A stretch of DNA of 64,000 nt, taken from positions 8,528,229 to 8,592,228 of the forward strand of contig OW203988.1 in the NCBI GenBank assembly GCA_934047225.1, in the 5' to 3' direction. The notes beneath the pieces were generated by a model. It ran no database searches. It had not been told where the DNA came from and saw only the letters and a list, made by a program, of their open reading frames with translations. The position numbers were made by a program, and so were the translations under genes. This document shows positions 10,601 through 20,460 of this stretch, piece after piece. How positions within the stretch are numbered: position 1 is the stretch's first letter; each line of letters begins with the position of its first letter. Source of the DNA: Ypsolopha sequella. Its lineage: Eukaryota; Arthropoda; Insecta; Lepidoptera; Ypsolophidae.

Positions 10601-13289
10601 CTCTACCAACTAAGCTATCCACATCTCAACACAACTTGCGAATTTACCTAAGTGCATTTCCATACCGCAATGATAGACTGAAATGACTCATGCTTGTGTA
10701 TTCAAAGTTGTCTAAGACCATAAAAAGCTTGAAAAGTTCTGGGTAGTTAGGGCTGAAATATTATAGATGGGGCAAAATGACACAGAAATTGAAAAATTTA
10801 CGGTGACGTCACATTTTGAAAACTCCGGTAAATATTTTCAATCAGATTATCTATACCTTTACTTCTCTTGTAAACGACGGTAACATTGCGAACTTTTTCT
10901 AATTAATAATTTACTTCAGGTACCTACCTACACGCATGATGACAGCTTTCACATCATATCATTATATTTTTAAGGTAGCCTTAGGCAGAAAAGCACAAAA
11001 ATATACAAGTTTCGTTTAATAATAAATACTCTGTCTGGGGACAAAGTGCCGTGTAAACCCATCAGGGGTTACTGCAATATTGACGATCAATTCGTCACTT
11101 ACACGTTACCCCCTACGACCCAAGGTTAATTAGTCTACGTAATAAAATAACACTTAAGAATAACAAGCAATAAAGAACTAATAAAACCGGCCAAGTACGA
11201 ATCGGACTCGCGCACAAAGGGTTCCGTACCATTATCTATAAAAACAGCAAAAAAAACGTGTCTGTTGTATGGGAGCCCCGTTAAATATTTATTTTATTCT
11301 GTTTTTTAGTATTTGTTGTTATAGCGGCAACAGAAATACATCATCTGTGAAAATTTCAACTGTCTAACTATCACGGTTCATGAGATACAGCCTGGTGAGA
11401 GACGGACAGACGGACGGACAGACAGACGGACAGCGGAGTCTTAGTAATAGGGTCCTGTTGGTTACCCTTTGCGTACGGAACCCTAAAAAAGAGCTCTTTA
11501 AAAATCAATACCCTAATTCCATTTTGTTTAATAGGGTTGACATGACACTTAGGGTTGTACAATTTTATCAGAGGAACCTTTCAAAGTACTTGATTGTTTG
11601 TTTCGAGTTCGAGGCTTTCCTCGTCATGATAAAAACTATAGGCAAGTGTGTCTTAAAACTCGATGAAGTAAATACGTACTAAAGCAAATAATAAATTTCT
11701 TGCCCATCCTGTATAACCCTAATCGAGCGTAAGGCTCTATTTTTCGTAGCCGTAAATGTAAAAACCTTTCACGAGCGACCCAATACATACCAAACCTAGC
11801 CATTACGTATTCAAATTTACTTTGTCACGTCAAACCTATAACTAATCTACGCTCGGCCGGTCGGACTTTGCGTGTTAGTGCTATTTTATTGTTCTAGCTG
11901 CACGAACGTGTTTAGGCTCCTGATTGATTTACGCCTTGGATTTTACCATATTTCAAATCTCCTTGCAGACAACGGACTGCTATACACGTGCGGCGAGTCT
12001 CGCCACAACAAACTGTGTCTGGACGAAATCGACGACGCAGACAATTCTAACGAGTCTTCGCCCAATCAATACCTGCCGAAGCGGGTCACGTCGATGAATG
12101 GATTCATTGTCGACAACGTAGCCTGCGGCGGCTGCCACACTCTGCTGACAGCCACGAAGGGATCCAACGCTGACTTCACGAATAACGACTTCAGTGTCGT
12201 CAACGAGGAAGCTAGGCAAATATCGCTCACGGAACTACCGCCTCTGCAGAAAATACCATCAGCGTTGACTAAAACTGATCTTCCACACACGACCGAAGAC
12301 GTCACCAACTCGATCGTCGGACCTCCGAATCCTGACGGAATGAACGGTAACCCTCCCTCCGGTGACGACAACGCATCGATCGATTCTCTAGAAGCGAACG
12401 TCAGCGGCTCCCACATTGTAAACATCAACGACCTTGAAATCGAAAACGGTAGCACTCACGACATTGATGAACTGAAAGACGAAAACGAAGCTATATCTCC
12501 TATTGAAAAAGCCGAAGTCATGGAAATTATTGATAGCATGGACACGATGGCTGAAAATGCAGTTAAAAAAGCCGACGATGGTGTCAAAACAGTCACTGAT
12601 GCAGCTACAGAAAAGATTGAAGCGGTACAAGAAGATATGGTAAAAAAAATTGAAGCTTTAGACCCGGGCCACAAATGTCAGGAAATAAGATCACTCGGCA
12701 TTCCTGACAAAATAGCTGATATGGCAAATTCTCCTCCACCCAAATCTCCAATTTTGCAAGACTTGTTAAAAGTCCCAGATCTAACGCAAATAGGTATGGA
12801 CAGTGACGATGGACAAAAGAGTATCTCTAGTATCAAATCTGAAAATGAAACAATTCCATGTGAATCTGACAAGTCAAGTCCGCAAGGCAAGACAGCTAAA
12901 ACCCAGGCTGTTCTTCCGATAGTGAGAAGCGATGACACGATAGATGGTCCTGTAGAACAAGGGACGAACGAAGATGGAGACGTCGTCGTCAACAAACTTG
13001 AAGAGAAAGGAAGATTCGCCCGCATCTTTCAATCCATGAGGGATAAAGAAAATTCATGCATGGGTAAAGGGAAAGTCATTGAAGAAACTGTAGAGGGTAT
13101 GTAAAAAAACGAGTGCGAAGACCATTTAATTTTGTCTCTCGAGTGCATATTTTAAGAAAATTATTTTCTTTTACAGAGACAGTCCACAAGGGAATTTCTG
13201 GAGCAGAGGAGACAGTCCACAAATTAGAAGAGACAGTTGAGACCGAAATAAGAAATCAGACAAACTCGCGAACTTGCACAATATTATAA
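1634..13289 (+). CDS. RPGR: RPGR orthologue (RCC1-repeat GTPase regulator, prenylated), 5' partial
   Basis: Six coding exons are seen: 1634-1789, 7736-7894, 8438-8590, 9892-10215, 11969-13096 and 13177-13289, all with AG/GT borders; the five introns between them are all phase 1, so the frame stays open to TAA at 13287. The first five exons encode successive RCC1 propeller blades with the typical GQLGLG and VACG..HT signatures (GNAWGQLGLG, NEEGQLGTGD, NSEGQLGLGE, NEMGQLGMP, VACGGCHTLL), in the same order as vertebrate RPGR. The rest of exon 5 (about 12170-13096) is a low-complexity tail rich in D, E, S, T and K. The last exon repeats ETVHK/EETV and ends in RTCTIL, a CAAX box. In vertebrates the constitutive RPGR isoform also ends in CTIL, is prenylated, and works at the ciliary transition zone with RPGRIP1 and PDE6D. 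The N-terminal exon with the start codon is not in view. AATAAA follows at 13327. The family assignment is firm; localisation is inferred from the family. Confidence 0.9.
1990..2735 (+). mobile_element. 5'-truncated non-LTR retrotransposon tail
   Basis: An open frame up to the stop at 2468 reads as the C-terminal end of a non-LTR ORF2: LQKRCVRIL, later IYNKLPFHIKRL and FLKPLKQYLL, the arrangement found downstream of the reverse transcriptase in CR1/Jockey-like elements. An AT-rich 3' UTR then ends in tandem ATTGA units near 2712-2732, a usual 3' end for such elements. It sits in an RPGR intron on the sense strand. The reverse transcriptase itself is absent, so it is a dead 5'-truncated copy. 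The clade is uncertain. Confidence 0.6.
3115..3773. mobile_element. TTAA-flanked MITE, family 2, copy 1 (with nested insertion)
   Basis: TTAA at 3111-3114 and 3774-3777 flanks imperfect terminal inverted repeats (GGCGATATG at the left, ATTCGCATAGCCTC at the right). The same element lies inverted at 52905-53330. This copy is longer because a 263-base foldback element is nested at 3196-3458. TTAA target duplication points to piggyBac-like mobilisation (inference); no transposase is encoded. Confidence 0.7.
3196..3458. mobile_element. Foldback MITE, TA target, nested
   Basis: Nearly complete palindrome starting CAACGTGTAACAGAAAGG and ending in its complement, flanked by TA on both sides. The related element at 50487-50749 has exactly the same length, 263 bases. 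It interrupts the TTAA element around it; the inverted copy of that host at 52905-53330 lacks it. TA duplication fits a mariner-type MITE. Confidence 0.75.
3998..4245 (+). repeat. GGGTTCCGTACC-type dispersed repeat, copy 1
   Basis: Runs from GTGCGAGTCGGACTCGCGCG through GGGTTCCGTACCATTATC to GGTACGGAACCCTAAAAA. Longer or partial copies lie at 11186-11488, 55505-56155 and, reversed, at 60368-60648. The ends GGGTTCCGTA and TACGGAACCC are complementary. I recall this as an abundant lepidopteran repeat; its class is not settled here. It is noncoding. Confidence 0.75.
4738..5049 (+). CDS. Small accessory ORF of the MULE, possible zinc-binding protein
   Basis: A 103-residue open frame starting just inside the left inverted repeat and running opposite to the transposase. 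It has spaced Cys and His residues (CIFIGCPN, then RVCADHL) around IPNMVRVRML and NFFIPGNTR, suggesting a small metal-binding fold. The function is not known; I do not recognise a named family with confidence. Both ORFs end towards each other in the middle of the element. Confidence 0.55.
   Translation: MSLVRAYENINSCIFIGCPNTDLLLIPNMVRVRMLCDLNFFIPGNTRVCADHLSADNWEDLMEAPLCDEFSPAHTQEIVNVMRQALIVIHSTVSNVLGAPCYN
5404..6765 (-). CDS. MULE transposase with FLYWCH zinc finger
   Basis: A 453-residue uninterrupted protein. The N-terminus (about 10-70) matches a FLYWCH-type zinc finger: GSFWLCYYNNENGCKGSV followed by EREHHSECKP. The middle carries the DDE nuclease core of the MULE family: ILADGTFKSCP (first Asp), VTVDFEIAAM (second Asp), GCFFHFNRCL, and TTNNIEGWHSRIN in the region of the catalytic Glu. 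A cysteine cluster ends the protein (CMCVGHCLEIICPYAF). Transposases of this family cut at the terminal inverted repeats and reinsert the element. The open frame plus well-matched ends suggest recent activity (inference). No TATA box or intron was evaluated. Confidence 0.85.
   Translation of the reverse strand: MNDINAAIDFITTRRGGRSMLLAGRRYHRKKFYRKGSFWLCYYNNENGCKGSVTLNDRNEIVKEREHHSECKPNFVQNRIWKELDNLKERSSTNFDSIQKQYEAMVFNLENEGLDLIENMPTYEGVKTGLNNARNKVLGVKKIRFSAGSEVIIPKKFLNVLLRDYDNVEENKRIILFCGAKVRTSIEEGGFKHILADGTFKSCPVGFKQLYTIHGLDEETRSIKPLIFCFLPDKKVETYETMLYLIKSSFPDWKPTKVTVDFEIAAMHALRKVYPKIEIKGCFFHFNRCLFRKAKKLNISSRVKKRHVSRCAGLARLPKHFIQTGMQYVMRKSPKGEDIKKFNNYYKKQWFTKTAFSKICCCEQEEIRTTNNIEGWHSRINRFIGKKYPTMAHLLDVLLKESKSTRTFKCNNKKAKTYLEIDEEIANAVKDLKAGCMCVGHCLEIICPYAFTF
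7223..7392. repeat. Short foldback repeat
   Basis: Two arms of about 70 bases are complementary: AAGCCAAATCTGAAGGCTTT at the left and the matching AAAGCCTTCAGAATTGGCTT at the right, with GTGCTGTCAAAACTTAA mirrored inside. It is a small noncoding inverted-repeat element of unknown family in an RPGR intron. Confidence 0.65.
9180..9540. repeat. Dispersed repeat with TGCTGGACATAAG motif
   Basis: Contains CCACTGCTGGACATAAG, GGGCAGGCGGGTTGGTGAGC, GGATGGATATACCGCC and GATGGTGGTACCTCC. The same blocks occur in reverse order and orientation at about 32575-32900. The motif is characteristic of the 3' part of a common lepidopteran retroelement (family knowledge, RTE-like by memory). It is degenerate and noncoding here. 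Confidence 0.55.
9700..9835 (-). repeat. Degenerate SINE-like fragment
   Basis: Shares AGTGGTAGACAAATACTTT, CTCGAAACTTATTGG and TCTCAACCGGCAGAATCC with the tRNA-like repeats at 38395-38530 and 56290-56445. Divergent and incomplete; lies in an RPGR intron. Confidence 0.4.
10555..10630 (-). repeat. tRNA-derived SINE head
   Basis: Read on the minus strand it has a box-A-like TAGCTTAGTTGGTAGAG and a box-B-like GGTTTGAATCTC at tRNA spacing, bracketed by GATGTGGATAG and GTTCCTCACATC. It is too degenerate to fold as a true tRNA and shares sequence with the foldback at 33431-33601. Interpreted as a SINE with an RNA polymerase III promoter remnant. Confidence 0.55.
11186..11488 (+). repeat. GGGTTCCGTACC-type dispersed repeat, copy 2
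   Basis: Longer copy of the repeat at 3998-4245. It starts AAAACCGGCCAAGTACGAAT, includes a GACGGACA microsatellite near 11401-11432, and ends TACGGAACCCTAAAAAAG. The DGQTDGQ-like peptide it can encode is an artefact of that microsatellite. Confidence 0.75.
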
Positions 13290-13326
13290 GAGAATCTTTC
13301 GTCTTCTCAAATTAATTAATGTTACC

Positions 13327-13332
13327 AATAAA
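13327..13332 (+). terminator. Poly(A) signal of RPGR
   Basis: AATAAA lies 38 bases after the RPGR stop codon, a plausible cleavage signal; no other candidate is closer. Confidence 0.6.
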
Positions 13333-14228
13333 GTTTTTATCATTAAGGTTTGTTAACTGCCTTTGATAATTTACTGCCGTTTAAGGAATCCTAAGGCGCA
13401 GGACAGATAAGATAGACGTAAGATGAGGACAAAGACGTGGTGCCCCTTTAATGTACTATCATACAAAATGTATAGAAGCGTCGCGACGCAAAAGCATACA
13501 GAGAAAACGGGGCGAGACGAGACGCAGGAACAAAACGCCACGTCCTCGTCTTACGACAGACCTGTGTGGCCTGCGCCTAATTAGTAGTTTAATTAAAGGC
13601 AATTTATTTTAGTACTTTTTTATAAAATACCAAAATATTCTCTGACTGAATGGACACATAACAATAAATTTAAACATGCAGTGTTGCCAGAACATGAATT
13701 TATACTAGCGATCAAAATCAAAGCTACAATAGGTTCCAAAAGTTTAAAACTAAATATAAAGCATAATGTAGAAAACACGATACAATATTTTAATAATTTT
13801 AGGTTTTGTAGTATTACTTCGAGATTTTATATGAACATTTGTTTCTCCTCAACATAAATGATGGCAAAAGCCTCAGTATAAGTAAATACAAACTTACATC
13901 TATGTGACCATAACAACAAACACCATACTCAAGCACAGCTTTAGTATAAAATCAGACTTTGTTTTAGAAAAATCCATCCGCAAGTTTATTACAAAGCAAC
14001 GTTTTGAAAGATTAAACTCTTATATATTTCAAGATAAACATCAACCTAAAGATTACTACTTCTGTTAAATAAAAACTTTAAATAACTATAAGTAACTTGA
14101 CGATAGCGCATGTGACAACAACCGCTAAATTACCACATGCTTTTCAGCACAAAAAATAACATTTGAAGGAAAGTTGTCTCAAATCACCGGCGCCAGTGCG
14201 AGTGGATTAACGTAAGAGTTTAGTGAAA

Positions 14229-17200
14229 CTAGACAGTGTAAAGATTCTTGGTCGCGGAACTGTGCTTGACCATGGTATCTCTATGGACTTGGAAGCCAAT
14301 CTTTCCGTGAATGCCGAGTTGCTCTTTGAGTTTCCTGCCAATCTCCAAGTTTCCTTGCTGTTTCGATGCATCTGCTGTCCACACACCTGAAACATTGCTT
14401 GTTTTATTGCAAAAGTTTATTGCTTGAATAATATAGAAAAGTATTTGCACCAGAAGTCAAAATAACAAAGGCGGAAACTGATTCATACCCAGTGAACGAA
14501 AATAAAAACATAGAAGTCTGATTAGATTAGAGCTGAAAAATAACCCCACGATAAAGTGTGTTGAACACAATTTTGTATGGCGACGGCTGCAATAGCGTTC
14601 ATTGGTGTCTTTGAGTCGGGAAATCACGGCTAACCTAGTGTCGCATGACTACAATACAAACTTTTCAGTTTCTGGTGCCATTTTCGATTGATATTTTGTA
14701 AGAAATGAGTCTTCTATGTTGTTTTCGTTCTCTGTTGATACCCTTCAATCATTCTTAAAAAAACCTAGATAACAGTGAAAACTGCTCTTTCAAAAGCTGA
14801 AGAAGGGATGAGAAGAGGCTGGATATTTAGAAAAATAGCGTAGATCTCAAATGACATGATGGATGTTAAATAGATTCAAAGGAGATTAACGACAGGACTG
14901 GTGAATGGACCTGAACCCCTGAATTTGGAGAAAAAATAGCCTAGGTATGTGTTATTCTAGAAACTAATTTATGTAATAATTCTTAAATGTATATTAGTAG
15001 GGATACTGGACCCAAAAGATTCCAGTGGGAGTGATAGACAAAGTGGTATTTGTATGGGGGCTGTCCATATATTACGTCATCGATTTTTGGCGATTTCCGA
15101 ACCCCCTCCCTACAATCATATTATCGTCATTGTCCAATGACCCCCCCCCCCCCCTCTCACAAAACTGATGTAATTTTCGTTATCTGTATTACAAAATCAA
15201 TATTGGTATCGATTCGGCATAACACGTCTTAACTTATTTTGACAGGATTATTATTTTAAGCGTCCTGTCTTTTTCTTTCTTTATCGAAAAGGCAAGGACA
15301 GAACGCTTAAATTTAGTTTAGTCCTGTCAAATAAGTTATAATGTGCTTCACCGAATCGGTACCATAGTTGTTAAAACAATATTTTTTTTTCTTTTAGTAA
15401 GACTCCCACATCATTGCTATCTATGCCATCATCCTCAGACCAGACCCCCCCCCAGTTGAAAGACGTAATACCACGAACCGGCACAATTAGCGGAACAGAA
15501 AAAAAGGAAGAGAATAAAATAATAAAGTAAATATTGAACAAAATAATAATCAAACATGAAGCAACAAACCAATTGACATCTTTTAACGTCGACTTTACAG
15601 TCTTAATTAAATTGTATTAAAAATAATCAAAATTAAAACAAAAGAGCACCTTTTCTATATTTTGTGATAACACAAATACTGTTGAAAATTTAAGAATAGT
15701 GAGATTTTAACATTAAATAAATGAATTACTAATAAGGAGTGTTTGTTTCCATCCGTCTGGGAATGCTGAGACTTATGTTATCAATTTTGTCTTGGAACAA
15801 GCTCTGCCACTCTTCGAGTAATGAATTTTGCAGTTTTCCCAGGTTGTTGGGGGGTGGCATTCTGGTTTTAACATGCTCTATAAGATTCATATTCGGGGAT
15901 CTTGCTGGCCACTGCATCACTGTTATACCCATATGGTTTAGATATGCTTGAAGTGAGCGAGCACTGTGACCCCGAGCATTATCCTGCATCAGAATAAAGC
16001 CGTCATCATTATAGGGGACTAATGGGACAACATGTTCTTCTAAGATATCTGTGATATACCGATCAGCAGTCATATTTCCTCCATCCACTAACTCTTTACG
16101 AGCTCCCAAACATATCCATCCCCACACATTAACTGAACTGCCCCTATATGTCACCATACTTAACAAATATAACATTCTCCTTTGCGTCTCCATATTCACT
16201 GTCTTCCATCAATTTGGTTTAAAAGCACCCTGCACTCATCAGTGAAAAGTACCCGTCCCCATTGGTGCATATCTCAATTACGATAATGAATACTTTTTTT
16301 TCTGTTCCGGTAATTGTGCCGGTGTGTGTGTATGGATGGCCCCGTGCATACTGGCACTTTTTTTTAATCCAGTATTTGTGGGCCAGACCCTGTGCGAGCT
16401 CTAGCTAGCATTGGTGTTGATTTGGTGTAACATGATTTAATTTATTTGACAAGATTAACTTAATTAAGGTGTTCTGTCTTTGTCTTTTCGATACAGAAAG
16501 AAAAAGACAATGCTTAAATAAAGTTTAGTCCTGTCAAATAAATTAAATCGTGCTTCACAGAATCAACATCAGTGGATTGTACAGTGGAGACCACATCAAG
16601 CTATATAATTGCAGTACGACATTAGCCCCTACAAAGAATATAAGATAAGTACAAAGTCCAACGTGTCTTACTTGATGCGGTCTCCACTGTACATATTTAT
16701 TTATAGTAGAATAAACAACGTTTTTATTATTATTTCACTTACCAATTTTGTCTAGCTTTGCCCTAACATTCACAACAGCTCCGCAAATTTCATCAGCGTG
16801 ATCAAAATTCTCACCAATCAGTAGGAGAACCTGAAATATTTAACTGTTTCATCACTCTTACATCTTTCAATGTAAACATATTATCTTTATCTGAAACAAT
16901 TCAAAATGTGCATAATCATGCATGATATGATAATTTTTCAATGCTAATTATGAGAAATAAAACCTGTTACAGTACTTTTATCTCTTGGAGGGGGCTTGGT
17001 TGTAGTAGTGCGCCACTTATACGTTGCTGAAGTGTACATGAGCATTACAGCATAGCTCACACACACTTCAGCAATGTAGGTATATTTGTATGCACTACTA
17101 CCACAACAATGCCGTTGTGAGATAAAACTACTGTATTCATGTAATTGATGATATACTTAGTTTTTCGAATCATACCCTAGTAAATATTAAGGCATTGAAG

Positions 17201-17675
17201 GCATTTCTATTGGTTACTTACCACATCAAGCCAGAACCGGTCAAGATCAGAATTGCGGTGTTTCTTTTCAAGATTGATAAGCCATCGGCCTCCCATTTTG
17301 TTGGCATCATCTTCCCACATAGGCCGAATGCCTTGTTTGAATACAGCATAGTCATGTCCCTGACGGAGCTCAGAAGGCAGCTTTATATGGTGGTACAGTC
17401 TGTCAGAGTCATCAGGAAATCATGAGTCACAGTAATAAATATGTAAAAATATAATAATTTGTGGTAAGAAATATTTACCTCCAGAAATCTTCAACTGTAT
17501 CGAATGTGGTCAACTCAATAAGGTTCTCCTCCCAAGTCTTGTTTCTGTCGTTATCATAGAACCAAAGACTCCAAGTGTTCTGCAGGGGGTGCTTGATAAG
17601 GAACTCTGGTGGAATCTCGGCATTGCTGTTAGTCTTCACCTCAGTAGTGGCAGAGCCCTTGAATACACAAGACAT
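14229..17675 (-). CDS. eIF4E: Translation initiation factor eIF4E
   Basis: Complete four-exon gene: 17675-17479, 17399-17222, 16830-16743 and 14386-14229 (stop TAG), with canonical splice sites and consistent phases, giving about 206 residues. eIF4E binds the mRNA 5' cap and recruits eIF4G. Diagnostic motifs are [15 protein letters not shown] with the first cap-stacking Trp, TVEDFWRLYHHI (eIF4G-binding surface), [17 protein letters not shown] with the second Trp and the cap-binding Glu, and [10 protein letters not shown]. The C-terminus [12 protein letters not shown] is typical of the canonical class rather than the 4EHP class. The start Met opens [13 protein letters not shown], with no longer in-frame alternative considered likely. 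The gene converges on RPGR and diverges from spermine synthase. Introns hold small MITEs and a dead Tc1-like transposase. Confidence 0.95.
15055..15470 (+). repeat. Dispersed repeat GGGGCTGTCCATATATTACG
   Basis: Shares GGGGGCTGTCCATATATTAC, CAATCATATTATCGTCATTG and ACAAAACTGATGTAATTTTC with the inverted copies at 37512-38025 and 55160-55310. A poly-C run sits at 15141-15154. It is interrupted by the hairpin MITE at 15205-15363. Confidence 0.55.
15205..15363. mobile_element. Hairpin MITE, GATTCGGTGTAACACGTC family, copy 1
   Basis: About 159 bases with complementary arms: GATTCGGCATAACACGTCTT at the left, GTGCTTCACCGAATCGGTAC at the right, with TTAAGCGTCCTGTCTTTTTC mirrored by GACAGAACGCTTAAATT. 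It is nested in a larger repeat (15055-15470). Other copies: 16425-16568, 37178-37334, 63214-63356; partial at 55105-55155. Confidence 0.7.
15729..16290 (-). pseudogene. Tc1-like transposase fragment, disabled
   Basis: The open part (from 16199 leftward) reads [10 protein letters not shown], then [13 protein letters not shown] and [15 protein letters not shown]: the second Asp block and the DE-box of a Tc1/mariner DDE transposase, continuing to the C-terminus. Upstream sequence (16200-16280) still reads [19 protein letters not shown] in another segment, but an in-frame stop separates it from the rest. The N-terminal DNA-binding domain is missing. It is a dead insertion in the third eIF4E intron, same strand as the gene. 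Confidence 0.8.
16425..16568. mobile_element. Hairpin MITE, GATTCGGTGTAACACGTC family, copy 2
   Basis: Arms GTTGATTTGGTGTAACATG and CGTGCTTCACAGAATCAAC are complementary with few mismatches; the core TTCTGTCTTTGTCTTTTCG is mirrored inside. Lies beside another small MITE at 16582-16689. Confidence 0.65.
16582..16689. mobile_element. 108-bp TA-flanked MITE
   Basis: Starts CAGTGGAGACCACATCAAG and ends CTTGATGCGGTCTCCACTG; TA on both sides. A minimal mariner-type MITE in the eIF4E intron. Confidence 0.7.
16970..17133. mobile_element. 164-bp TA-flanked MITE
   Basis: Starts CAGTACTTTTATCTCTTG and ends GAGATAAAACTACTG, with TTGTAGTAGTGC mirrored by GCACTACTACCACAA. TA flanks both sides. It lies in the second eIF4E intron. 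Confidence 0.65.
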
Positions 17676-20460
17676 CCTTAGGTAAATTTACCAAATCCTA
17701 ACCTAAAATATACTTCAATAATACCGAACTATCCAACGGTAACACTAAAATTAGCAATTGTTTATCTTTCAAACTACAGCGTCAATTAATTGGAGCAATA
17801 AAAACAGCGAAAACCGAGTGAAAACGGAATAAATGTTAGGGAGAAAGTTGGTAAAGCCACATCAGCAGGGAAATGGTATAACAAAGAAAGTATTTGATAT
17901 TGTTAATTGAGACGATAAAATTATATCGAGATCAAGTTAGAGTTATTACATTCTACCCACTTCTACTTCCTCGGTATTATTTCCAGCCATGTCACAAAAA
18001 TCTCGCGACAAGAATTTTTTGGGAAAAGACAGCTTTCAGTGCTGCAAACTTGACAAACCAAAACCTTTTTTTTATCCGCAAACCGGCTAAGGGTTTGTTC
18101 CGTATTGAGCGTGAAGCGCATGATGCGCGGCAAAATTGGTCCAAGTCTTGCACATACTGCATCAATGAAATGTATTTATTACCAACAAAATAAATGTAAA
18201 CACCGCATCAAACTGCACGAACCGCTTCTGCCCATGAGCTGATATGACTTCATGCGACTGAAGCAATGTCTTTTTGACAGTTGTCATTCGTGTTAAATAT
18301 TACATTTTTCGGAAGATTTTAGCAAGTTTTAATTTAAGTGAGCAATGTAGTTTAAGTCTGAAAATGGAGCCAATGATTGCCAAAGTTATATTACATGCCG
18401 TATCCAAAACAAGGTACAAAGAAAAGGTCGTTCCAAATTACAAACAAAATTTGCTTCAAATTTGTTCTTGCATGAAGCGCGTCGATGCGTTTTGACAAAA
18501 CTGACCAAACAAATCACGTCCAAAAACTGATGCACTGTATGCGCAATTCGGTACAAAGCCTAACAGTCCGAACCGAACCGAATCGTAATAAAACTATCAA
18601 TCACTATAAAAAATAGCCACTGAAAAAGATGGGCTGAATGTGATTATGCGACAAAGGCAAATGCATAATGATGATCGATTATGTACTTAGTATACAAATT
18701 GCAACCTTTTATATTGCATTATCGATAGTATTATAATATCTATGATTATTATTTATATATCATGCATGCATGAGCTTAAACCGGTTCACTCACATCAAAC
18801 TTGTGATTTTAAAATAACATTTTTGTCATTTTACATGTCAAATGTACCTAATGGAATTTTGTCCCAAGTGATAAAATTTTGATATTTAAAGATACGAGTA
18901 TTAATCTACGATTAAATAAAGGAGTTACATATTAATTACGATTAAACGTGGAACGTACTCAACGTGGAAGTTTTCCCTTCTCACTTGGATTGGTTGCCGG
19001 ATCCGGCACTTGGTCCGGGTGCTGAAGCTGGCAGCTGAAGTCCTAAAGACAGCTGCTGAAGGTGACATGATTGAGTTATTCATCTATATGCGTTTGATTC
19101 GTCAAATCGAATCATTTGTTTAATGGTAAAGCACATGGTTTTGATAAACTGATGTCTGGTTTTGAATCTAACTCAGAAGTATTTCTTGTTTTATTTTGTT
19201 ATTTTTCTTTTTTTGAAGTAAGGAAATTTAAATAAATTTTAACAAAAAGCCAAAAATTGGTGCGATGACGAGCAAAGCGAAGCGGAGCGAGGAGGAGCGT
19301 GTCAGGTTTACCAGCAAGGGAACCAAGGCAACTCACCCAGTATTAACAGAATTCGTTTTTAAAGAGCCGTTTTCCAAGCTAGTTTCCATAAATATCTCAT
19401 AGATAGCGCTGTCTACGACTTACGATAAATACCTTTAAATATTGCAGCTTTTTTCCTGTTTCCTTATCATTTCACTTCTCTAATTCTGTTTTAAGTGCTG
19501 CTAGGGACCAAGAGCCGTAGTATTTGCTCATAATGATATTAGCTTTGAGCAGATCAGTTCGAAAAATAAGTTTCGGAAAAGGTCTCCAATTACAAACCCG
19601 TCGTCGTTATCAGTGTCCAAACAGTTGCGTAGCTAAATCTTAACCAGTAGAAAAATTGTGTCCAGATAATAGTCGGTGCCAGATAGTATTATTGTATAAC
19701 CAAAGTTGACTTTAATTTGTTTTTAATCTTTTTGAAAGGCTCATTCAGCCAAAATATTATATAGTTTTTTAACCCCTTAGACAGCGCCATCTATGAAAAT
19801 TTAATGGAAGCTAACCTGGAAAACGGCCCATTGACAATCACTTCCGGCTCCTGTCCCATAAATTTGTGATTGCCAGCTTCGGCAGCTGAGGCGCAGCCTT
19901 AAAAATTGTTCGATTGTGTAGTTCTGTTTTATTAATACCTAATGAGGAAATAGCACAAGAAATAGATTATATTACATATGGCAGCCCACAGCACAGTCTC
20001 CCACTATGAGTGCGGTCATTAGATGACAATAAACTACTATTTTCCACTACAAACACCCACGATTCGGTTACGACCCTCAATAAACGTCAAAATTCATGGG
20101 GAAAAATTGGCTGTCAAACGTGATTGTGCAGCTAACTTCAGGCCATATATATAATAATAATAATAATAATAACTTCAGGCTACTACAAAACACCATGTTA
20201 TATGTTATGTATGTACTATATTTTCGGTCACGAGGTCAGTCAGGGTTTATTTGGTTTATTCTGTTTATTTACATAACCGATTTACCAACGATAACCACAC
20301 TCTTTGCATGCTCTGTGTCCACACCCTAAAAAAAAAAGGCAAAAAAAAAACGTCAAATGTCAATCACAGAAATCTTTCATTTTGCGGTGCGGCGGAAAAC
20401 TGAATTTTCCTAAATTATCTCTGCTTATCCAAGATTCTTGAAACTTTACAAAGCTGCAAA
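17676..20460. other. Divergent intergenic region between eIF4E and spermine synthase
   Basis: About 2.8 kb without a recognised gene; both promoters should lie here. Apart from the foldback at 19364-19829 and a TAA microsatellite at about 20150-20172, I see no structured feature. Short open frames here show no family resemblance. Confidence 0.5.
19364..19829. repeat. Foldback element between eIF4E and Sms
   Basis: Outer arms of about 50 bases are complementary: GCCGTTTTCCAAGCTAGTTT at the left and GCTAACCTGGAAAACGGC at the right, with CATAGATAGCGCTGTCTA mirrored by TAGACAGCGCCATCTATG. A noncoding inverted-repeat element of undetermined family. Confidence 0.65.

Noticed and set aside
11380..11682. 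Open frame with DGQTDGQTDGQ peptide as a gene
   Set aside because: It comes from a GACGGACA microsatellite inside a noncoding dispersed repeat.
11872..11968. Methionine start for a separate acidic protein at 11872
   Set aside because: The first 32 codons are intron sequence; an acceptor at 11968 and phase-matched RCC1 homology place the ORF as RPGR exon 5.
12066..13025. Minus-strand open frames opposite the RPGR tail
   Set aside because: Antisense shadows of a low-complexity acidic coding exon; serine-rich by codon complement.
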